Assembly (NCBI GenBank): GCA_033765305.1
Contig: JANRID010000061.1
Coordinates: 1-61,213 of the forward strand
DNA: 61,213 bases
Origin: RDXT01 sp033765305
GTDB taxonomy: Bacteria; Bacteroidota; Bacteroidia; J057
Direction of reading: 5' to 3'
Made by a program: the position numbers and the translations under genes. Below are positions 1 to 8,989 of this stretch, piece by piece (the first letter of the stretch is position 1; every line of letters begins with the position of its first letter). The notes below the pieces were generated by a model. It saw only the letters and a list, made by a program, of their open reading frames with translations, was not told the origin of the DNA and made no database searches.

Positions 1-204
1 GCCGATGACCGCCAGGTTTGGGAGTTTGCCCGGCAAGCGCAGTTTGCCATCATCACAAAAGACAACGATTTTAATGAACTGAGCCAATTGCTCGGCTACC
101 CGCCTTACGTGATATGGATCAGGAGAGGCAACTGCAGCACCACCGCAAGGGGACGCAAAGGGGCAGCTCCTTTTGCCATGCTGATCAGCGGCGAGGGGGC
201 ATAA
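1..204 (+). pseudogene. DUF5615 family PIN-like protein, 5' partial and C-terminally altered
   Basis: The open frame enters from the left edge and ends at TAA 202-204. The visible 67 residues contain ITKDNDFNELSQLLG followed by PYVIWIRRGNCST, which matches the core of DUF5615 (Mut7-C-like, PIN-fold) proteins, usually the toxin-like partner of a small DUF433 antitoxin encoded just upstream. The acidic residues of KDNDF belong to the presumed nuclease site. Directly after GNCST the family-typical helical C-terminus is missing. The frame instead runs into the dispersed repeat ccgcaaggggacgcaaagg and stops 22 codons later. The remnant is therefore either a truncated pseudogene or a protein with a repeat-encoded tail. 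The antitoxin, if any, lies outside the window. Confidence 0.6.
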
Positions 205-234
205 CCGCAAGGGGCGCAAGGGGACGCAAGGAAA
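142..234. repeat. Dispersed AAGGGGCGCAAAGGG-type repeat, two copies
   Basis: Two related segments beginning ccgcaagggg (about 144 and 205) are followed by acgcaaagg or gcgcaagg units. The same core recurs twice at 51557-51715. The first copy lies inside the 3' end of the DUF5615 frame and replaces its C-terminus; the second separates that frame from smpB. Confidence 0.7.
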
Positions 235-253
235 GGCAGGTGCTGCTGCGATG

Positions 254-712
254 CTACCACTGCCTCCGGTCCAGCTCCCGCTGGACATCCCGCTCCTTCA
301 GCGTTTCCCGCTTGTCGTAGAGCTTTTTGCCCTTCGCCAGGCCGATATCGACCTTCACCAGATTGCGGTCGTTGAAGTACAGCCGGAGCGGGACGATGGT
401 ATAGCCCTGGCGCTCAGTCGATTTGGCCAGCCTGCGGATCTCGCGCTTTTTGAGCAGGAGCTTGCGCGTCCGGAACGGGTCGTGGTTGTTGTAGCTGCCC
501 TGTTCGTAGATGGCGATGTTCATGCCTTTGACAAAAACCTCGTCCTGCTCCACATAGCAGTAGCCTTCTTCGAGGCTGGCTTTGCCGCTCCGGAGCGATT
601 TGACTTCGGTGCCGGTCAGCACGATGCCCGCCGTCAGCTCTTCCTCGATGAAGTACTCGTGGCGAGCCTTGCGGTTCTGGATGACGGTGCTATTTCGGCC
701 TTTTTCGCTCAT
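254..712 (-). CDS. smpB: SsrA-binding protein SmpB
   Basis: A 152-residue protein, the normal SmpB length, that binds tmRNA and delivers it to stalled ribosomes for trans-translation in the cytoplasm. Family hallmarks are visible: RKARHEYFIEEELTAGIVLTG near the N-terminus, GTEVKSLRSGKASLEEGYC, the central DPFRTRKLLLKKREI segment, and the basic tail GLAKGKKLYDKRETLKERD, which inserts into the decoding centre. The start is ATG at 712-710, since SmpB proteins begin just before the RKARHEY block; the longer frame reaching 1030 is an overlap artefact. It follows the thioesterase gene after a 59-nt gap that contains GCAAGGTA-type repeat sequence. No tmRNA gene was recognised in the window. Confidence 0.95.
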   Translation of the reverse strand: MSEKGRNSTVIQNRKARHEYFIEEELTAGIVLTGTEVKSLRSGKASLEEGYCYVEQDEVFVKGMNIAIYEQGSYNNHDPFRTRKLLLKKREIRRLAKSTERQGYTIVPLRLYFNDRNLVKVDIGLAKGKKLYDKRETLKERDVQRELDRRQW

Positions 713-771
713 ACGATACGGATACGCTGCCGGGCGCGGGCCGGGCAGGATTGCAAGGTACGCAGAGAAGC

Positions 772-1161
772 TCAAAGGGTTGCAAGGTAGGCATCGAAAT
801 CTGCCTTGCGGAGGATATGCTGCTCCTGCTCGCCGGAGGCGATGAGGCGGCTGCCGTGGCGGGCTTCCCAGGTGCAGCGGATGCGGCGCCCTTCGGCGCC
901 GGCGAGGGTGGCGGTGATGCGGATTTCGGCGCCCGGCGGAGCGGGCGCGTGGTGGCGGATGGACAGGAAGGCGCCTACGCCTTCCTCGCCGGGCTCCAGC
1001 ATGTCCAGCACAAAGAGGCGGCAGGCCCATTCGGCATCCCGCCCCAGGGCGAAGGTCGAGTACACCGGATGCACCAGGCCCGCATCGAAGCGGGCGAGCT
1101 TGTCTTCGGTGACGCGGGTGTCGTAGCGGCGCTGGTCGCCGGGCTGGAATGGCATCTTCAT
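772..1161 (-). CDS. FlK-like hotdog thioesterase
   Basis: A 129-residue hotdog-fold protein resembling the fluoroacetyl-CoA thioesterase (FlK) family. Thr36, Glu44 and His70 occur in STFALGRDAEW and LSIRHHAPAPPG with the same spacing (8 and 34 residues) as the FlK Thr/Glu/His catalytic set, so acyl-CoA hydrolysis is likely. Whether the substrate is a fluorinated compound cannot be told, and most homologues of unknown role are housekeeping or detoxifying thioesterases. The ATG overlaps the TGA of the upstream dtxR-type gene (ATGA, 1158-1161), which implies translational coupling. Confidence 0.75.
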   Translation of the reverse strand: MKMPFQPGDQRRYDTRVTEDKLARFDAGLVHPVYSTFALGRDAEWACRLFVLDMLEPGEEGVGAFLSIRHHAPAPPGAEIRITATLAGAEGRRIRCTWEARHGSRLIASGEQEQHILRKADFDAYLATL

Positions 1162-1829
1162 GATACAGGCTCCATGCGCAGCACCGAGATATTCCGGGCC
1201 ACGGATCCGCTGACCACCAGGCTGCCGCTGTCGGCCATGAGGCGCAGCGACTCGTCGTAGGCGATCCGTTCCACGACCGTCACCACGCGGTTGAGGGTCA
1301 GGCCGATCAGATCGAGGTACTGGAGGAAATCCTGGTCCGAGCGCTGCACGCCGGCGATCACCACGCGGTCGCCAGGCTGGATGTCGGAGAGCAGGCGCGT
1401 ATCCCGGCGCGCCATTTCGCCCTCTTCGGTGGGGATGGGGTCGCCGTGGGGGTCGAATTTGGGGTAGCCGAGAAACTCGTCGATGCGGCGGATCAGCTCG
1501 GGCGAATCGACATGCTCCAGCTGCTCGGCCACTTCATGCACGTTGTCCCAGGAAAACTTCAGCTTTTCCACCAGAAATACCTCCCAGAGCCGGTGCTTCC
1601 GCACGATGCGCAGGGCTACCAGCCGCCCCTGTTCCGTCAGCGATACGCCTTTGTACGGCTGATACCAAACCAATTGCTTGTCGCTGAGTTTCTTGAGCAT
1701 ATCGGTCACAGAGGCCGCTGTCGTGCCCATGCTGGCGGCGATGGTGCTGGTGGAAACCGGCGCCGTCTGTTCCGAAAACCGCAGGATGCATTTGAGGTAG
1801 TTTTCCTCCGTTTCCGTGTGGTGCTTCAT
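1158..1829 (-). CDS. DtxR/MntR-family metal-dependent transcriptional regulator
   Basis: A 223-residue regulator with an N-terminal winged helix (residues about 1-65, TIAASMGTTAASVTDMLKKLSDKQLVWYQPYKGVSLT), a metal-binding dimerisation domain (about 70-140, with HRLWEVFLVEKL and VHEVAEQLEHVDSPELIRRIDEFLGYPKFDPHG; the Glu and His residues are typical Mn/Fe ligands) and a C-terminal SH3-like FeoA domain (about 150-220). Proteins of this type repress Mn or Fe uptake when metal is replete. No transporter gene is adjacent. The gene is first in an apparent operon with the overlapping thioesterase gene. An inverted repeat overlapping its promoter suggests autoregulation. It is divergent from the T9SS gene at 1941. 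Confidence 0.9.
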   Translation of the reverse strand: MKHHTETEENYLKCILRFSEQTAPVSTSTIAASMGTTAASVTDMLKKLSDKQLVWYQPYKGVSLTEQGRLVALRIVRKHRLWEVFLVEKLKFSWDNVHEVAEQLEHVDSPELIRRIDEFLGYPKFDPHGDPIPTEEGEMARRDTRLLSDIQPGDRVVIAGVQRSDQDFLQYLDLIGLTLNRVVTVVERIAYDESLRLMADSGSLVVSGSVARNISVLRMEPVS

Positions 1830-1833
1830 GAAA

Positions 1834-1857
1834 CAAAATTAGCAAACTTGCAGCTAA
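1834..1857 (-). promoter_or_regulatory. Putative dtxR-type promoter and operator
   Basis: On the minus strand TAATTTTG (1841-1834) matches the Bacteroidota -7 consensus TAnnTTTG, only 5 nt before the start codon. It overlaps the inverted repeat TTAGC-N9-GCTAA (1839-1857), which resembles operators of DtxR/MntR regulators. No convincing -33 box was seen. Confidence 0.4.
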
Positions 1858-1940
1858 ACTCCGTCCATATCCGTTATATGCCTTATACGCAGCGCAGCTT
1901 CCCCCTGCGGTATTTCCTTCGCTCCCAACGTATCGACTGT

Positions 1941-4900
1941 ATGCGCTATCCCCGCATTCTGCTGTTTGGACTGTTGATCTCCGCCCTGGGCGGCGCGCAG
2001 GCGCAGGCGCCCATGAAGTCGTATCTCTGGCCCGATCCCGAGACGGTTTCCAGCGACCTGCGGTTTATCCGGAATGCGGGGCAATGGGACCAGCGGATCG
2101 AATACCGGGTCCAGCTCAACGGCGGCGAAATCCTGCTGGAGCCTGCGCAGCTGACCTACCGGCTCTACCACCTGCCTCCGGTGTACGGGCACCGCCATGA
2201 GGAGCTGGCGCCGCATCTGCACGACGAATCCGACAGCCTCATCCGCTGGCACGTGTTCCGGGTGGAGTTTGCCGGCGCGCAGCAGGCTGCGCTGGCGCCG
2301 GAGCGCAAATTCCGCGAATACCACAACTACTTCCTCGGCAATGACCCTGCCCGCTGGGCGGGCGGCGTGCCGCTCTACGGCAAAATCACCTACCAGGCCC
2401 TGTATCCCGGCGTGGACCTGCGGCTCTACGGCTCAGGCGACGCGCTCAAATACGATTTCCTGCTCCAGCCGGGCGCCGATGCCGCCCAGATCCGCATGGT
2501 GTTCCGGGGGGCAGAGCAGGTGCGGCTCGACCGCGGGGGCAACCTCCAGATCCGCACCTCGGTGCGCGAAATGACCGAACTGGCCCCGGTGGCCTGGCAG
2601 TATGCCGGCGATGCCAGGCTGCCGGTGGCCTGCCGTTTCAGGCTGCAGGGCGATACGCTGAGCTATGAATTTCCCGAAGGCTTCGATCCGGCGCTGCCGC
2701 TGGTCATCGACCCGACGCTGATCTTCTCCACCTACACCGGCTCCAGCGCCAACAACTGGGGCTTTACCGCCACCTACGACGATGCCGGCAATGCCTACGC
2801 GGGCGGGATCCAGTTCGGCTCGTCCATCTTCGGCGCCTATCCGGTGACAGCCGGCGCCTTCCAGCAGTCGTTTCAGGGCGGCGAGACCGATGCGGCCATT
2901 TCCAAGTTTTCGCCCGACGGCTCTGCGCTCATCTGGTCCACCTACCTGGGCGGCTCCGCCGGCACCAATCCTTTCACAACCTACAACGATCAGCCGCACA
3001 GCATGATCGTCAGCGCCACGGGCGAGCTGGTTGTCATGGGCCGGACCAATTCGCCCAACTTCCCCACCACCGCCGGCGCCTTCGACCAGACCCCCAACGG
3101 CGGCTTCGACATCTTCGTCACCCGCTTCAACGCCGCCGGCACCGGCCTCGTCGCCTCCACGCTCATCGGCGGCGCGGACAACGACGGCGTCAACGGCTCC
3201 ACCAACCTGAGCACCAGCACGGATACGAAGTACAACTACGGCGACGACGCCCGCGGCGAGGTCATCCTCGACGACGCCGGCAATGTGTATGTGGCCGGAT
3301 CGACCAATTCCAACAACTTCCCCACGACGCCGGGCGCCTTCCGCTCCTCGCGCGCGGGCGGGCAGGATGCAGTCGTGTTCAAGCTTTCGCCCAGCCTCGG
3401 CAGCCTGCTCTTCTCCACCTACCTCGGCGGAAACGAAGACGATGCCGCCTACAGCCTCAAGGTGGACAATGCGGGCCGCACCTATGTGACCGGCGGCACC
3501 GCCAGCAGCAACTTCCCGGCCATCGCCGGCCTGCACAGTTCCTACCGCGGCGGCACGACCGACGGATTTGTGGCGAAGCTCAACGCCTCCGGAACCGCCG
3601 TGCTGAATTCGACCTTCATCGGCACCAACGACTACGACCAGACGTTTTTTGTAGAACTGGATACGTCGCTGAACGTCTATCTCGTGGGGCAGACGGAAGG
3701 CAACTTCCAGGTATTTCCGCCGCCAGGGCAGAACGTGTACCAGAACTCCGGCGGCAAGCAGTTCATCATCAAGCTCAACAATGACCTGAACGCCATCGTG
3801 TTTTCGACGGTGTTCGGCGCGGTGAACGCGCTGGGGCCCAATATTTCGCCTACGGCCTTTCTCGTGGACCGCTGCGAGAACATCTACGTCAGCGGCTGGG
3901 GCGGCTCGACCAATTTCAACAGCGTGACCGTGTCCGGCATGCCCGTGACCCCGGATGCGTTTGATCAGGTAAGCGAGGACGGCAGCGATTTTTACATGAT
4001 CGTGCTGACCCGCGATGCCCAGTCGCTGCTGTATGCGTCGTTTTTCGGCGGGTTCAACAACGGCACCACCTCCGCCGGCGACCACGTGGACGGCGGCACA
4101 AGCCGTTTCGACAAAAATGGGGTGATCTATCACGCGGTCTGCGCAGGCTGCTGGGGCAACTCCTCTTTCCCCACAACCCCCGGCGTCTGGAGCCCGACCA
4201 ACAATGCCACCATCGCCCAGGGCGGCGAAAACGGCTGCAACCTGGCCATCTTCAAGCTGTCCTTCAACCTGGCCGGGGTGGAGGCCGATTTCATCCCCCG
4301 CGACCAGAACAACATCCCGCTGGTAACCACCGAGGGCTGCGCCCCGCTCTTCGTGCGCTTCGACAATACCAGCCTGGGCCTCGTGACGCCTGCGCTGACC
4401 ACCTATGCCTGGGATTTCGGCGACGGCGCCACCTCTACGCTGCAGGAGCCGACGCATACCTTCCAGAATGCAGGCACCTATCTGGTGCGGCTGATCATCA
4501 CCGATCCCACGAGCTGCAACATCACCGACACGACCTTCGAGACCATCATCGTCTATCCGCCGCCGGCGGTGGACGCAGGTCCGGATATCGAAATCTGCCT
4601 GCCGGACACGGTGCAGCTGACTTCCCTTACGGCAGCTGCTTCCTACGCCTGGACGCCCACCAACCTGATCGTGGGGCCGAGCAACGTGCAGAATCCCCTG
4701 GCGCTGGCGCCGGCCAGCGGCATCTATGTGCTGACCATCACCGATGTGCAGGGCTGTGTTGCACGGGATACGGTCCGGGTCACGGTCGGGACCGGGCTGG
4801 AAGTCATCGCGCGGGAGGATACCCTCATCTGCCGGGGCGGTTCTGTGCGCCTGAATGCGGCCGGCCAGGTGGCTGGCGGCACCTACCTGTGGACCTCTTC

Positions 4901-6449
4901 GCCGCCGGTGGCGCTGTCCAATCCCACGGCGCTGAACCCGCTCGCCTCCGGGGTGGACACCACCACGCAGTTTTTCCTCCAGGTCACCGATCCGGACGGC
5001 TGTCTGGGCTTCGATACCGTGGAGGTCCGGGTCTTCGAGGTGTTTACGTTCGAGGATACCTCCGTGTGCACCGGCAACAGCATCCAGCTGACCGCCAGCG
5101 GCGGCGTCACCTATTCCTGGCTGCCCGACAACGGCACCCTCAGCAACCGCTTCATCGCCAATCCGCTGGCGACGCCGTCCGTTTCGACCACGTACACCGT
5201 CACCTCCACCGGCCCCGCAGGCTGCATCAGCACCAAGAGCTTCGATGTGCAGGTGCTTCCGCTGCCTTCGGCGGCGATTGCGCCGGCGGCGCCGATCTGC
5301 TTCGGGCAGTCGGTGCGCCTCTTTGCCAGCGGCGGGGCCAGCTACCGCTGGAGCCCGGGGCTTTCGCTCAGCGATCCCTTTGTGTCCGATCCGGTGGCGG
5401 ACCCGGATGTCACGACCCGGTACCAGGTGACCGTGACCGATGCGGCCGGCTGCGTGGATACAGCCAGCATCACCGTGACGGTCAATCCGTTGCCTAATAT
5501 CGATGCAGGCGAAGACCAGACCATCTGCGAGGGCACGACCGCCCAGCTGCAGGCTACCGGCGGAACCACCTACCTGTGGTCGCCTGCCGGCAGCCTGAAC
5601 AATCCCGGCATTGCCAACCCGGTCGCATCGCCGGCCCGGGAGACCTTGTACATCGTCATTGCGCAGGACGCCAATGAATGCCAGAACAGCGACTCGGTGC
5701 TGGTGAGCCTGATTGCCCGGCCCATTACAGAAGTAACGGGCGTCAACCGCTCCTGCGACGGCGGGGCTGTGGAGCTGACGGCCAGCGGCGGCGACAGCTA
5801 CCGCTGGAATACCGGCGAGACGACGGCGCAGATCTCGGTGCTGCCTCTGGCGCCTACCTGGTATGTAGCCACCGCATTCATCGGCAACTGCGCCGGCATT
5901 CCGGACTCCATCCAGGTCGATCAGGAGTTCGACTTTCCGGAGGCGGGCTTCACGCTCGATCCTGCAACGGGCTATGCGCCTCAGCGCGTGACCTTTACCA
6001 ATACCTCGTTCAACGCGGCTTCCTACCTGTGGAGCTTCGGATTCGGCAGCCAGACCAGCCGCGAGACCGATCCGGACTTCATTTTCCCGGCGGCCGGCGA
6101 GTACACCGTCACCCTCATCGCCTGGTCTGCGGGGGGCTGCCCGGATACGGCAGTCCAGACCATCACCCTGGACAACGTCACGCTGCACGTGCCTTCCGGC
6201 TTCACCCCCAACCGCGACGGCACCAACGACAACTTCTACGTCGGCTATGTGGGCATCCGGACGCTGAATGTGCGGATTTTCAGCCGCTGGGGCCTGCAGG
6301 TGTACAGCTCGGACGATCCGGACTTCCGCTGGGACGGCACCTACCTGGGCAGGGCCGTTCCTGAGGGCGTGTACGTGTACGTGATCAATGGAATCGGAGA
6401 GAATGAAGTGCTCTACGAGCGTTCGGGCACGGTGACGGTGATCCGCTGA
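1941..6449 (+). CDS. Secreted SBBP/PKD repeat protein with T9SS type B sorting domain
   Basis: A 1502-residue surface or secreted protein. It has a signal peptide (about residues 1-23, ending AQAQA), a DUF7948-type N-terminal domain (about 45-260, RFIRNAGQWDQRIEYRVQLN), SBBP beta-propeller-like repeats (about 265-770, repeated YLGG and VYVAGST-like blocks), a PKD domain (about 796-873, YAWDFGDGATSTLQEPTHTF), six Ig-like repeats (about 873-1333, each with a Cys and a YxW strand), a second PKD-like domain (about 1331-1411) and a gliding-type C-terminal domain (about 1413-1502, VPSGFTPNRDGTNDNF, RWGLQVY, PEGVYVYVI). This is the standard plan of a type IX secretion cargo, probably an adhesin. ATG 1941 is chosen because the signal peptide starts there; the open frame extends much further upstream over the divergent dtxR gene. 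Confidence 0.9.
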   Translation: MRYPRILLFGLLISALGGAQAQAPMKSYLWPDPETVSSDLRFIRNAGQWDQRIEYRVQLNGGEILLEPAQLTYRLYHLPPVYGHRHEELAPHLHDESDSLIRWHVFRVEFAGAQQAALAPERKFREYHNYFLGNDPARWAGGVPLYGKITYQALYPGVDLRLYGSGDALKYDFLLQPGADAAQIRMVFRGAEQVRLDRGGNLQIRTSVREMTELAPVAWQYAGDARLPVACRFRLQGDTLSYEFPEGFDPALPLVIDPTLIFSTYTGSSANNWGFTATYDDAGNAYAGGIQFGSSIFGAYPVTAGAFQQSFQGGETDAAISKFSPDGSALIWSTYLGGSAGTNPFTTYNDQPHSMIVSATGELVVMGRTNSPNFPTTAGAFDQTPNGGFDIFVTRFNAAGTGLVASTLIGGADNDGVNGSTNLSTSTDTKYNYGDDARGEVILDDAGNVYVAGSTNSNNFPTTPGAFRSSRAGGQDAVVFKLSPSLGSLLFSTYLGGNEDDAAYSLKVDNAGRTYVTGGTASSNFPAIAGLHSSYRGGTTDGFVAKLNASGTAVLNSTFIGTNDYDQTFFVELDTSLNVYLVGQTEGNFQVFPPPGQNVYQNSGGKQFIIKLNNDLNAIVFSTVFGAVNALGPNISPTAFLVDRCENIYVSGWGGSTNFNSVTVSGMPVTPDAFDQVSEDGSDFYMIVLTRDAQSLLYASFFGGFNNGTTSAGDHVDGGTSRFDKNGVIYHAVCAGCWGNSSFPTTPGVWSPTNNATIAQGGENGCNLAIFKLSFNLAGVEADFIPRDQNNIPLVTTEGCAPLFVRFDNTSLGLVTPALTTYAWDFGDGATSTLQEPTHTFQNAGTYLVRLIITDPTSCNITDTTFETIIVYPPPAVDAGPDIEICLPDTVQLTSLTAAASYAWTPTNLIVGPSNVQNPLALAPASGIYVLTITDVQGCVARDTVRVTVGTGLEVIAREDTLICRGGSVRLNAAGQVAGGTYLWTSSPPVALSNPTALNPLASGVDTTTQFFLQVTDPDGCLGFDTVEVRVFEVFTFEDTSVCTGNSIQLTASGGVTYSWLPDNGTLSNRFIANPLATPSVSTTYTVTSTGPAGCISTKSFDVQVLPLPSAAIAPAAPICFGQSVRLFASGGASYRWSPGLSLSDPFVSDPVADPDVTTRYQVTVTDAAGCVDTASITVTVNPLPNIDAGEDQTICEGTTAQLQATGGTTYLWSPAGSLNNPGIANPVASPARETLYIVIAQDANECQNSDSVLVSLIARPITEVTGVNRSCDGGAVELTASGGDSYRWNTGETTAQISVLPLAPTWYVATAFIGNCAGIPDSIQVDQEFDFPEAGFTLDPATGYAPQRVTFTNTSFNAASYLWSFGFGSQTSRETDPDFIFPAAGEYTVTLIAWSAGGCPDTAVQTITLDNVTLHVPSGFTPNRDGTNDNFYVGYVGIRTLNVRIFSRWGLQVYSSDDPDFRWDGTYLGRAVPEGVYVYVINGIGENEVLYERSGTVTVIR

Positions 6450-6461
6450 GGCAGGTCCGGA

Positions 6462-7139
6462 TCAGGGCTCCAGCTCGCGCAGGCGTGCGCGGAGGCGCTC
6501 CACTTCGGCGAGCGCCTCTTCAGCGCGGCGTTTTTCGTCTTCGAGCTGCTGCTTGAGCGATTCGAAGGAGCGGAAGGGGCTGCCGTCGGGAGCATAGATC
6601 CGCAGGCGGCCGGCTTCCTCGCAGAAGCGGACCCCCAGCCGGGGGCTGGTCCAGCCTGCTTCGGAAACGGGCACCGGCTTCAGGACGCCGTCATGGCGCT
6701 GCAGCGCGGAAAAGCGTTCCGGATCGCCGGGATTGGTTCCGGGATCGATGACGATGCACTCTTCAACGCCGTACATTCCGTACCAGTGCTGCTTGTTGAG
6801 CATCTCGATGGCGGAGTTGGAGGGGGACAGCACCTCGAAGACCACCTGCGGGCCGAGGCCTTCCTCTTTCCACTGCATCCACGAAGGCCGGTCGCCGTCG
6901 GGCCTGCCGAAGACCACCATCACATCGGGGGCTGCGGAAATTTTGGACTGGCCCTCTACCGGATACCAGAGAAGGTCCATGGCTACGAATGCCTCGCGCA
7001 GATCGAGGAAGCTCCGGAGATTGCCGTATAGGAGTACCATCCACCTGGCCTGCCAGGTATTTTCAGCCCTGGGCTTTCCGTCTGATTGCGGATACACGAT
7101 CAGATCTGCTGCCGGCGGGGAGGGAAGGATGGTATGCAT
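6462..7139 (-). CDS. Uma2 family endonuclease-like protein with C-terminal coiled coil
   Basis: A 225-residue protein of the Uma2 (DUF820) family, which has a PD-(D/E)XK nuclease fold. The signature acidic residues are in SAAPDVMVVFG and QVVFEVLSPSN, followed by GMYGVEECIVIDP. The last about 40 residues form a Glu/Arg-rich coiled coil (QLEDEKRRAEEALAEVERLR), common in this family. The start is taken as ATG 7139-7137 (MHTILPSP); an upstream in-frame ATG at 7193 would add 18 residues. Its stop lies 12 nt from the convergent stop of the T9SS gene. Uma2 genes are often multicopy in cyanobacteria and Bacteroidota; the cellular role is unknown. Confidence 0.8.
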   Translation of the reverse strand: MHTILPSPPAADLIVYPQSDGKPRAENTWQARWMVLLYGNLRSFLDLREAFVAMDLLWYPVEGQSKISAAPDVMVVFGRPDGDRPSWMQWKEEGLGPQVVFEVLSPSNSAIEMLNKQHWYGMYGVEECIVIDPGTNPGDPERFSALQRHDGVLKPVPVSEAGWTSPRLGVRFCEEAGRLRIYAPDGSPFRSFESLKQQLEDEKRRAEEALAEVERLRARLRELEP

Positions 7140-7210
7140 ATTGACCGTAATTCCAGATCCCAATATACGAAAGTTCTGCGGTTTCCGCTGCATGGCCCTG
7201 CCGCGGGGCG

Positions 7211-7242
7211 CTTGATTGGTAATCCGGAATGCGGTTAATTTG
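7211..7242 (+). promoter_or_regulatory. Putative ffh promoter
   Basis: CTTG (7211-7214), 20 nt, then TTAATTTG (7235-7242), one mismatch from TAnnTTTG. It lies 23 nt before the ffh start codon. Confidence 0.4.
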
Positions 7243-7265
7243 TGCCTGATCTATCAGCCATCCAC

Positions 7266-8618
7266 ATGTTCGAGAATCTTTCGCAGAATATAGACCGGGC
7301 GCTCCGGAAGCTCAAGGGCCAGGGCAAAATCACCGAAATCAACGTTGCGGAAACCCTGAAGGAGGTCCGCAAGGCGCTGCTCGACGCGGACGTCAACTAC
7401 CGCGTAGCCAAGGACTTCACCCAGAAGGTGAAGGACGAGGCGATGGGCCGCGAGATTCTGATTTCCGTGACGCCGGGCCAGCTGCTGGTCAAGATTGCGC
7501 ATGAGGAGCTCTCGCGGCTGATGGGCGGCGCGCAGGCGCAGATTGCCGCAGCCAAAAATCCGCCTACTATCGTGCTGATCGCGGGCCTGCAGGGTTCGGG
7601 CAAAACGACATTTTCGGGCAAGCTGGCCCGCATGTTCAAGAGCAAGGGCCGCAATCCGCTGCTGGTCGCCGGCGACGTGTACCGCCCGGCTGCCATCACG
7701 CAGCTTTCGGTGCTCGGCGAGCAGATCGGGGTAGAGGTATATAAAGAAGAGGAAAGCAAGGATCCGGTCGCGATTGCCCGCAATGCCATTCAGTACGCCA
7801 AGCAGCGCGGCAAGGACTTTGTCATCCTCGATACGGCAGGCCGCCTGGCAGTGGACGAGGAGATGATGGACGAAATCGAGCGCGTCAAAGCGGCGGTGCA
7901 GCCTACGGAAGTGCTCTTCGTCGTGGACGCAATGACCGGCCAGGACGCGGTGAACACGGCCAAGGCCTTCAACGACCGCCTGAACTTCGACGGGGTGGTG
8001 CTCACCAAGCTCGACGGCGATACCCGCGGCGGGGCCGCGATTTCGATCCGGTCGGTCGTCGAAAAGCCGATCAAGTTTGTCAGCACGGGCGAAAAGCTCG
8101 AAGACCTCGACCTCTTCTATCCTGAGCGGATGGCGTCCCGCATCCTGGGGATGGGCGACGTGCTGACCTTCGTGGAGCGCGCCCAGGCACAGTACGACCA
8201 GCAGGAGGCAGAGCGGCTGCAGAAAAAGCTGCGCAAGAACGAACTCGACTTCGACGATTTCCTTTCGCAGATCCAGATGGTCAAGCGGATGGGCAATGTC
8301 AAGGACCTGCTGGCCATGATTCCGGGCATGGGCAAGATGATCAGCGGCATGGACATCAACAACGATTCCTTCCGGCATGTGGAGGCCATCATCCGTTCGA
8401 TGACCATCAAGGAGCGGCAAAAACCCGAACTGCTCGACGGTTCCCGCCGCAGGCGGATCGCCGCAGGCAGCGGACGCCCCATCCGCGAGGTGAACGAACT
8501 GATCAATCAGTTCACCGCCATGAAAAAGACCATGAAAAAGCTCAATACGCTGCCGCCAGGCGGCAAGCTGCCCCCCAACATGCTCGGCGGCATGCGCCCC
8601 ATGGGCGGGCGCCGCTGA
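7266..8618 (+). CDS. ffh: Signal recognition particle protein Ffh
   Basis: A 450-residue SRP54 GTPase that binds signal sequences of nascent membrane proteins together with 4.5S RNA and docks on FtsY. The N-terminal helical domain (1-95) is followed by the NG GTPase domain with GLQGSGKTT (107-115), DTAGRLAVDEEMM and TKLDGDTRGG, then the methionine-rich M domain (about 300-440, with IPGMGKMISGMD and the RNA-binding SRRRRIAAGSGRPIREVNELINQF). ATG 7266 gives the usual N-terminus MFENLSQNIDRAL; an in-frame ATG at 7242 is inside the promoter. No ffs RNA gene was recognised nearby. Confidence 0.97.
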   Translation: MFENLSQNIDRALRKLKGQGKITEINVAETLKEVRKALLDADVNYRVAKDFTQKVKDEAMGREILISVTPGQLLVKIAHEELSRLMGGAQAQIAAAKNPPTIVLIAGLQGSGKTTFSGKLARMFKSKGRNPLLVAGDVYRPAAITQLSVLGEQIGVEVYKEEESKDPVAIARNAIQYAKQRGKDFVILDTAGRLAVDEEMMDEIERVKAAVQPTEVLFVVDAMTGQDAVNTAKAFNDRLNFDGVVLTKLDGDTRGGAAISIRSVVEKPIKFVSTGEKLEDLDLFYPERMASRILGMGDVLTFVERAQAQYDQQEAERLQKKLRKNELDFDDFLSQIQMVKRMGNVKDLLAMIPGMGKMISGMDINNDSFRHVEAIIRSMTIKERQKPELLDGSRRRRIAAGSGRPIREVNELINQFTAMKKTMKKLNTLPPGGKLPPNMLGGMRPMGGRR

Positions 8619-8711
8619 TGTACGCTGTGCGCCCGTTCAATTTTTTCGCTTTTGCGCCATCCGGCTCCGGATTGTCTGCGTAGGTATTGCCATACAGCAA
8701 CCGGTATTCCG

Positions 8712-8933
8712 ATGGAACCTGTAACCATGATCTGGATTGGGCTGATTTTCAGCATTTCTCTGGGGCTGGGCGTGCATTGCGCCCGCCATGCGGTCATCGC
8801 GGGCCCTGCCCGCCGCACACCTGCACGGCGCCGGCCGAAGCTCCGGATTTCGATGGATCTGGCCCTCAGCAGCCTGCTGTTTCTGTCCGGCGCAGCGGCA
8901 ATGGTCTGGGCATTTGCCGGACGGATTGGATAA
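8712..8933 (+). CDS. Hypothetical small membrane protein
   Basis: A possible 73-residue protein beginning MEPVTMIWIGLIFSISLGLG, with two predicted membrane segments (about 5-22 and 50-68) separated by a very basic loop containing RRTPARRRPKLR. The family is not recognised. Support is only the coherent two-helix pattern and the position between ffh and the second Uma2 gene on the same strand. It may be spurious. Confidence 0.35.
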   Translation: MEPVTMIWIGLIFSISLGLGVHCARHAVIAGPARRTPARRRPKLRISMDLALSSLLFLSGAAAMVWAFAGRIG

Positions 8934-8989
8934 GCAGGAGAAAATCCGTATCTTGATTCCCAAAAGCCGGGCAGCGCCCGCAGTTCCCC

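Noticed and set aside
2433..6188. 1251-codon minus-strand open frame opposite the T9SS gene
   Set aside because: Arg/Gly/Ala/His-rich composition without any domain; antisense shadow of a GC-rich gene with clear PKD and sorting domains.
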